A stretch of DNA of 64,000 bases from Propioniciclava sinopodophylli (GTDB lineage Bacteria; Actinomycetota; Actinomycetes; Propionibacteriales; Propionibacteriaceae), in contig NZ_SDMQ01000002.1 of the NCBI RefSeq assembly GCF_004324755.1, positions 124,001 through 188,000 of the forward strand, given 5' to 3'. Below the pieces are notes generated by a model that saw only the letters and a program-made list of their open reading frames with translations, did no database searches and was not told the origin of the DNA. Of the stretch, positions 59,360 through 64,000 are shown piece by piece; within the stretch, counting starts at the first letter, position 1; each line of letters opens with the position of its first letter. A program made the position numbers and the translations under genes.

Positions 59360-60750
59360 CACATCTCCCGCGGGGTGAACTCCTGAATGGGGTTCGTCCC
59401 GCGCCGCAGGATGTCGTTGCGCAGCCGCTCGGCCAGGTAGAACGCCAGCTCGATGCCCTGGTTGCGGTTCAGGCGCGGGTCGCAGGCCGTCTCGTAGCGG
59501 TCGGCCAGCGCGTCCTCGTCGAGCTCGTCGACGCCACCGACGCATTCGGTGACGTCGTTGCCGGTCAGCTCGATGTGGACGCCGCCGGGCCAGGTCCCCA
59601 GCTCGGCGTGCACGTCGAAGAAGCCGTCGACCTCGTCCCAGATGACCGGGAAGGCGCGCGTCTTGAAGCCCTTCTCCGTCGAATAGGTGTTGCCATGCAT
59701 CGGGTCGCACACCCACGCGACCTTGCGGCCGGTGGCCTCCACGGCCTCGATGATCGCGGGCAGGGCGTCGCGGACCTTGCCGGCGCCCATCCGCGTGATG
59801 ATCGTGAGGCGGCCCGGCTCGTTGTCGGGGTCGAGGCGCTCGACCAGCTCGCGCGCGACCTCGGGCGTGGTGGTGGGGCCGAGCTTGACGCCGACGGGGT
59901 TGCGCAGGCGGCTCAGCAGCTCGACGTGGGCGCCGTCGATCTGGCGGGTGCGCTCGCCGATCCACAGCAGGTGGCCGGACGTGCCGTACGGGGTGCCCGT
60001 GCGGGAGTCGATGCGGGTGAGCGCGTGCTCGTACTCCATGAGCAGCGCCTCGTGGGAGGCCCAGTAGTTGACCGTCCGGAACGCGTCGTCGCTCACGCCG
60101 CAGGCGATCATGAACGCCATCGCGCGCTCGATCTCGTCCGACAGCGCCTCGTACTTGGCCTCGACGCGCGAGTTGCGCACGAAGTCGGTGTTCCAGCTGT
60201 GCACGGTGCGCAGGTCGGCGAAGCCGCCGTTGACGAACGCGCGGACGAGGTTCAGCGTCGCCGCCGAGGAGTTGTAGACGTCCAGCAGGCGGCGCGGGTC
60301 GGGCACGCGGGACTCGGCGTTGAAGTCGAGCCCGTTCACGGCGTCCCCGCGGTAGGACGGCAGGGTCAGGCCGTCGCGCGTCTCGTCGTTGCTGCTGCGC
60401 GGCTTGGCGTACTGGCCGGCGATGCGGCCCACCTTGACCACGGGCACCTGCGCGGCGTACTGGAGCACGACCGCCATCGACAGTTGCACGCGCAGCGCGT
60501 TGCGGATGTTGACGGCGGTCACGTTGCCGAAGGTCTCGGCGCAGTCGCCCGCCTGCAGCATGAACGCCCGGCCCGCAGCGACGTCGGCGATGCGCTCCTT
60601 CAGGTCGTCGGCCTCACCGGCGAACACCAGCGGGGGACGCTCCCGGAGCTCGCCGACCACGGACGCCAACGCGGCGGCGTCGGGATAGGTCGGCTGCTGG
60701 GCCGCTCCGCGCGCGTGCAGGTCGGTCAGGGAAGGAATCGTCGTGGACAC
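59359..60750 (-). CDS. aroG: Class II DAHP synthase
   Basis: First enzyme of the shikimate pathway, joining phosphoenolpyruvate and erythrose 4-phosphate. In 463 residues of the plant/mycobacterial class II type: RAFMLQAGDCAETF, VVKVGRIAGQYAKPRSS, SHEALLMEYEHALTR, GHLLWIGERTRQIDGAHVE (two blocks), GVKLGPTTTP, WVCDPMHGNTY and HIELTGNDVTECVGG. Metal-binding Cys, His, Glu and Asp lie in these blocks. TATCCT (60757-60762) ends 6 nt before GTG 60750, so the transcript is probably leaderless. The aldolase gene follows with a 3-nt overlap. Confidence 0.96.
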   Translation of the reverse strand: MSTTIPSLTDLHARGAAQQPTYPDAAALASVVGELRERPPLVFAGEADDLKERIADVAAGRAFMLQAGDCAETFGNVTAVNIRNALRVQLSMAVVLQYAAQVPVVKVGRIAGQYAKPRSSNDETRDGLTLPSYRGDAVNGLDFNAESRVPDPRRLLDVYNSSAATLNLVRAFVNGGFADLRTVHSWNTDFVRNSRVEAKYEALSDEIERAMAFMIACGVSDDAFRTVNYWASHEALLMEYEHALTRIDSRTGTPYGTSGHLLWIGERTRQIDGAHVELLSRLRNPVGVKLGPTTTPEVARELVERLDPDNEPGRLTIITRMGAGKVRDALPAIIEAVEATGRKVAWVCDPMHGNTYSTEKGFKTRAFPVIWDEVDGFFDVHAELGTWPGGVHIELTGNDVTECVGGVDELDEDALADRYETACDPRLNRNQGIELAFYLAERLRNDILRRGTNPIQEFTPREM

Positions 60751-60821
60751 CGGGTCAGGATAGTCGGGCCCGGCCGCATGCCCCGACGGGTACCGCGACC
60801 CGGTACCGCCACGCCACCGGT

Positions 60822-61580
60822 TCAGGCGGACGCCGTGGGTGGCGCCTGGGGCGCCGGCCCACCGCCCGGGCGCTCGCGGACGCGGCGGTCCGCCTCTGCG
60901 GCGTCCATCGAGCCGGACTTCACCGAGGACGCGTAGGCCTGCACGTAGGTCTGGCCGGTGAGCTGCTGGATGGCCGCCATCACCTCGTCGGTGACCCAAC
61001 GCCCCACGGCGCGGTCTTCCTCCATGCCCTTCCACGCGGAGAAGTCGAGCGGCTTCCCGACGACGATGCGCGGGCGTTCGACCCACGGGATGCCGAGCTT
61101 CTTACCGGTGATCTTCGCGTCGAGGATTCCGACGGGCACGACGGGGGCACCGGTGGACAGCGCCAGGCGGGCCACGCCCGTCCTGCCCTGGTACAGGCGG
61201 CCGTCGGGCGAGCGGGTGCCCTCGGGGTAGATGCCGACGACCCGGCCCTCCTTCAGCGCCTCGATGACCGGGCCCAGCCCGTCCAGGGCGGCGCGGCCGC
61301 CGGTGCGGTCGAGCGGCACCATGCCGACCGCCTTGAGGAACCAGCCGATGACGCCCCACACCAGGCCCTGGTCGCGGCGGAAGGCCTCGGCCTTGACCGG
61401 CAGGGTCACCTGGCGGTCGATCAGCGCGGGGGTCAGGAAGGTGTCCGCGGACGAGACGTGGTTGCTGGCCAGGATCACGCCACCGGTGCGCGGGATGTTC
61501 TCCGCGCCGGTGATGGTCGCCTTGTAGCCGTGCTTCACGAACTGACGGAACGGCACCTTGAAGAACCCGTACCAACTCAT
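60822..61580 (-). CDS. 1-acyl-sn-glycerol-3-phosphate acyltransferase (PlsC-like)
   Basis: Membrane-associated acyltransferase of 252 residues in phospholipid synthesis. The catalytic H-x4-D motif is in ILASNHVSSADTFL (about 39), and the second conserved block is GIYPEGTRSPDGRLYQG (about 120). TGVARLALSTGAPVVPVGI follows. The last 40 residues are a Pro/Gly/Glu-rich tail outside the family core. ATG 61580 has AGGAGG 9 nt upstream. Divergent from the lipase gene; together they may act in lipid turnover. Confidence 0.9.
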   Translation of the reverse strand: MSWYGFFKVPFRQFVKHGYKATITGAENIPRTGGVILASNHVSSADTFLTPALIDRQVTLPVKAEAFRRDQGLVWGVIGWFLKAVGMVPLDRTGGRAALDGLGPVIEALKEGRVVGIYPEGTRSPDGRLYQGRTGVARLALSTGAPVVPVGILDAKITGKKLGIPWVERPRIVVGKPLDFSAWKGMEEDRAVGRWVTDEVMAAIQQLTGQTYVQAYASSVKSGSMDAAEADRRVRERPGGGPAPQAPPTASA

Positions 61581-61634
61581 GTGTCGAAACCTCCTGGCGG
61601 GCCAGCCTAGTGGCCGGGCCCCTACGATGGCGCC

Positions 61635-62390
61635 ATGGCGAACCCGGACCACATGGCCCCGTTTCATGCCGACGGCGGCCCCGTCGGCATCCTCTTCTGC
61701 CACGGCTTCACCGGATCCCCCGCCTCCCTGCGCGGCTGGGCCGAGCAGGCGGCCGAGGCCGGCCACACCGTCTCGCTCCCCCGGCTGCCGGGCCACGGCA
61801 CCGTCTGGCAGGAGTTGAACGTCACCAGCTGGCGCGACTGGTACGACCGCGTGGACGCCGAGTACCGGGGACTGCAGGAGCGCTGCGACCAGGTCTTCGT
61901 CGCCGGCCTGTCGATGGGCGGGTCGCTCGCGCTGCGACTGGCCGAGCAGCACACCGACGTGGCCGGCCTGATGCTGGTCAACCCGGCCCTGGGCGCCGTC
62001 GACCCCATGGCCCGCTTCGCCGGCGTGCTCAAGTACCTGGTGCCGGCCACCCCGTCGATCGGCAACGACATCGCCCTGGAGGGCGTCGACGAGGGCGCCT
62101 ACGACATGACGCCGGTGTACGGGGTGCACGAGCTCTTCAAGCTGTGGACCGACGTGAAGTCCGTGCTCGACCTCGTCACCTGCCCGCTCATCCTGTTCCG
62201 CTCGACCGTCGACCACGTCGTGCCCGGCACGTCGTCCGACACCATCCTGCGGCTGGTGTCGTCGGCCGACATCACCGAGGTGCACCTGCCGAACAGCTAC
62301 CACGTCGCCACGCTCGACCACGACGCCAACACCATCGTCGACCAGTCGCTGCAGTTCGTGGAGCGGGTGGCCGCCGCGCCGGTCGCCTAG
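61635..62390 (+). CDS. Alpha/beta-hydrolase, carboxylesterase or monoacylglycerol lipase
   Basis: A 251-residue serine hydrolase close to the Est30/monoglyceride lipase group. The oxyanion loop is ILFCHGFTGSPASL, the nucleophile elbow VAGLSMGGSLAL (Ser at about 95), acid STVDHVVP and base NSYHVATLDHD, giving a complete Ser-Asp-His triad. TACGAT (61623-61628) ends 6 nt before ATG 61635, so it is probably leaderless. Its TAG stop shares a CTAG palindrome with the stop of the convergent small gene. Confidence 0.9.
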   Translation: MANPDHMAPFHADGGPVGILFCHGFTGSPASLRGWAEQAAEAGHTVSLPRLPGHGTVWQELNVTSWRDWYDRVDAEYRGLQERCDQVFVAGLSMGGSLALRLAEQHTDVAGLMLVNPALGAVDPMARFAGVLKYLVPATPSIGNDIALEGVDEGAYDMTPVYGVHELFKLWTDVKSVLDLVTCPLILFRSTVDHVVPGTSSDTILRLVSSADITEVHLPNSYHVATLDHDANTIVDQSLQFVERVAAAPVA

Positions 62391-62623
62391 GCGCGGCGGG
62401 TCAGCGGCCACTGCTCCTTTGGGACCGGGCCGACGGCCTGCACCAGCCGCAGCGGCGGCAGGAGGCCGCCGCCCGCGAGGGCGTCCAGAGCCGCCCTCTC
62501 GTCGGGGGCCAGTCCGCCCCCCTCCGCGGCCCCGGGCATGCCGAGCAGCACCGAGACCACGCACTCGCCACAGGCCGGCCCGCGGGCGGCACAGGCGTTG
62601 CAATCGACCAGCATCGTGTCCAT
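62387..62623 (-). CDS. Small four-cysteine protein (78 aa)
   Basis: Small actinobacterial-type protein with four cysteines near the N-terminus arranged C-x2-C-x6-C-x2-C (DCNACAARGPACGECVV, Cys8, 11, 18, 21), followed by SVLLG and a helical Leu/Ala-rich end. The Cys pattern fits a zinc or iron-sulfur site. The start is uncertain: ATG 62623, GTG 62632 (GGAGG 11 nt upstream) or TTG 62653. TATTGT at about 62650-62655 may be the -10. Function unknown. Confidence 0.72.
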   Translation of the reverse strand: MDTMLVDCNACAARGPACGECVVSVLLGMPGAAEGGGLAPDERAALDALAGGGLLPPLRLVQAVGPVPKEQWPLTRRA

Positions 62624-62725
62624 GGCGCACACGCTGTCAGGCGCCTCCGACAATACGCGCGCGGTCCCGGATGGACCGGGCAGCGTGCCATGGATTGTCG
62701 GACCCGCCCCCTAGCGTCTGCGGAC

Positions 62726-64000
62726 ATGACGACGTCCGCGCTCCAACCCACCTTCGAGGACCTGGGCCGCCACCTGGCCACCACCCCCTTCGTGGTGGTC
62801 GACCTCGAGACGACCGGGGCGGGGGCGGACGCGTCCATCACCGAGGTGGGCGCCGTGCGGGTGGAGGGCGGCGAGGTCGTCGGCGAGTTCCAGACGATGG
62901 TGAACCCGAACGCCCACATCCCGCCGCTGATCTCGGTGCTCACCGGCATCACGGACGCGATGGTGGCGGACGCCCCGCGCGTCGACCAGGTGATCCCGCC
63001 CTTCCTGGAGTTCGCCCGCGGGGCGGTGCTGGTGGCCCACAACGCAGGCTTCGACGTGGGGTTCCTCAAGCGCGCCTGCGCCGCCCAGCAGCTCCCGTGG
63101 CCGGGCTTCGGCGTGGTCGACACCGTGACGCTGGCGCGGGGCGTCCTCATGCGCGACGAGGTGCCGAACGTGAAGCTGGCCACGCTCGCCCACCACTTCC
63201 GGGCCCCCGAGGCCCCCAACCACCGCGCGCTGACGGACGCCCGGGCCACGGTCCATGTGCTGCACGGCCTCCTGGAGCGGGTCGGCAACCTCGGAGTCTC
63301 GACGCTGGAGGACCTGCTGGAGTTCACCCGCGGGGTCTCCCCCGAGCGGCGCGCCAAGCGCACGTGGGCGTCCGACGTGCCCGTCGCGCCGGGGGTCTAC
63401 CAGTTCGTGGCCGACCTGCCCGATCGCGACGGCGTGATCCGGCGGCAGGTGCTGTACGTGGGCAAGAGCGTGAACCTGCGCGCCCGCGTCCGCAGCTACT
63501 TCACCGCCGCCGAGAAGCGCCCCCGCATGGAGGAGATGGTGCGCATCAGCACGGGCGTTGAGGCGACGGTGTGCCGCACACCGCTGGAGGCCGAGGTGCT
63601 CGAACTGCGCCTCATCGCCGCCCACGCACCGCGGTACAACCGGCGCTCGAAGTTCCCCGAGCGCCAGCTGTGGCTCAAGCTCACCGACGAGCCCTTCCCG
63701 CGGCTGTCGCTGGTGCGGAAGGTCGCGGACGACGGCGCCTGCTACTTCGGCCCGTTCGGGCGGCGCGAGGCCGCGGAGCAAGCGGCGCTGGCCGTCTACG
63801 AGGCGTTCCCCATCCGCCAGTGCACCGAACGCCTGAGCGAGCGGAGGCTGACCGGCCGGTGCGCGCTCGGCGACCTCGGCAAGTGCCTGGCGCCGTGCGA
63901 CGGAACCACCTCGCGCGCCGACTACGTCGCCGTGACGGACGCCGTGCGCGCCAGCCTGACCACCGACGTGCGGGGCATCCTGACCGCGCCCCGGTCGAAG
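62726..64000 (+). CDS. DEDDh exonuclease fused to GIY-YIG (UvrC/Cho-like) nuclease, 5' part
   Basis: The gene runs off the right edge; 425 codons are present. The N-terminal exonuclease (about 15-190) resembles DNA polymerase III epsilon: VVVDLETTGAGA (Asp, Glu), AHNAGFDVGFL (Asp) and NHRALTDARAT (His, Asp). The second domain (about 225-320) is a GIY-YIG nuclease, APGVYQFVADLP then QVLYVGKSVNLRARVRSYF, as in UvrC and Cho. It continues with YFGPFGRREAAEQAALAVYEAFPIRQC (two blocks) and GKCLAPCDG, UvrC-like Cys segments. Such fusions are known in actinobacteria; a role in repair incision is inferred. TAGCGT (62712-62717) lies 8 nt before the ATG. Confidence 0.9.
   Translation, partial: MTTSALQPTFEDLGRHLATTPFVVVDLETTGAGADASITEVGAVRVEGGEVVGEFQTMVNPNAHIPPLISVLTGITDAMVADAPRVDQVIPPFLEFARGAVLVAHNAGFDVGFLKRACAAQQLPWPGFGVVDTVTLARGVLMRDEVPNVKLATLAHHFRAPEAPNHRALTDARATVHVLHGLLERVGNLGVSTLEDLLEFTRGVSPERRAKRTWASDVPVAPGVYQFVADLPDRDGVIRRQVLYVGKSVNLRARVRSYFTAAEKRPRMEEMVRISTGVEATVCRTPLEAEVLELRLIAAHAPRYNRRSKFPERQLWLKLTDEPFPRLSLVRKVADDGACYFGPFGRREAAEQAALAVYEAFPIRQCTERLSERRLTGRCALGDLGKCLAPCDGTTSRADYVAVTDAVRASLTTDVRGILTAPRSK

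Overview
The window reads as the chromosome of a high-GC Gram-positive bacterium (Actinomycetota; a Propionibacteriales-type organism is a guess, not shown). Supporting this are the very high GC, many GTG and leaderless starts, the division genes divIVA/wag31, sepF and ftsZ without ftsA, a class II DAHP synthase, an ANTAR response regulator, actinobacterial LexA boxes (TCGAAC-N4-GTTCGA), and a pknL-like kinase, idsA-like prenyl synthase, metF and aroG lying close together as in mycobacteria. No prophage, insertion sequence, CRISPR array or rRNA was seen, and no stretch over 300 nt lacks a gene.

Layout. 1-11 kb: housekeeping genes (coaE, an MFS transporter, an SGNH lipoprotein, rpsA, a DAACS amino-acid symporter behind a cysteine-containing leader peptide, nadE, a stand-alone maltokinase-cap protein, a small P-loop kinase, polA, a hotdog thioesterase). 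11-17 kb: pdtaR-type regulator, tRNA-Leu(CAA), pyk, an RluA-family pseudouridine synthase, lspA, a DksA/TraR-type protein, and a repeat-rich DivIVA. 17-34 kb: the division and cell-wall (dcw) cluster on the minus strand in the order mraZ-rsmH-ftsL-ftsI-murE-murF-mraY-murD-ftsW-murG-murC-ftsQ-ftsZ-pgeF-sepF. Neighbouring genes are mostly joined by 4-nt ATGA/GTGA overlaps, and the cluster is headed by four 10-bp MraZ boxes. 34-38 kb: a plus-strand MoxR/DUF58/transglutaminase operon. 38-45 kb: an SOS block in which dinB and a DUF6504-HEPN-dnaE2 operon carry near-identical promoters with LexA boxes. 45-51 kb: a polysaccharide deacetylase lipoprotein coupled to a tiny unknown gene, membrane and flavoprotein-like genes, and a HelD/HelR-type ATPase. 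51-64 kb: metF, a polyprenyl synthase, a ThiE-like protein, a PASTA-domain Ser/Thr kinase, an M20 peptidase, an MBL-fold hydrolase, thioredoxin, threonine aldolase, aroG, plsC, a lipase, a small four-cysteine protein, and the start of a DEDDh exonuclease/GIY-YIG fusion.

Together the genes make lipid II and the division septum (dcw, DivIVA, SepF, PASTA kinase, prenyl diphosphate supply) and carry out DNA synthesis, repair and damage tolerance (polA, dinB, dnaE2, exonuclease/GIY-YIG). The least explained material is between genes. There is a family of 22-nt tandem repeats at five sites, three of which overlap a stop codon. There is also a probable cysteine-responsive leader in front of the symporter, twin SOS promoters without an imuB gene nearby, and structured leaders before rpsA, ftsZ and rsmH.
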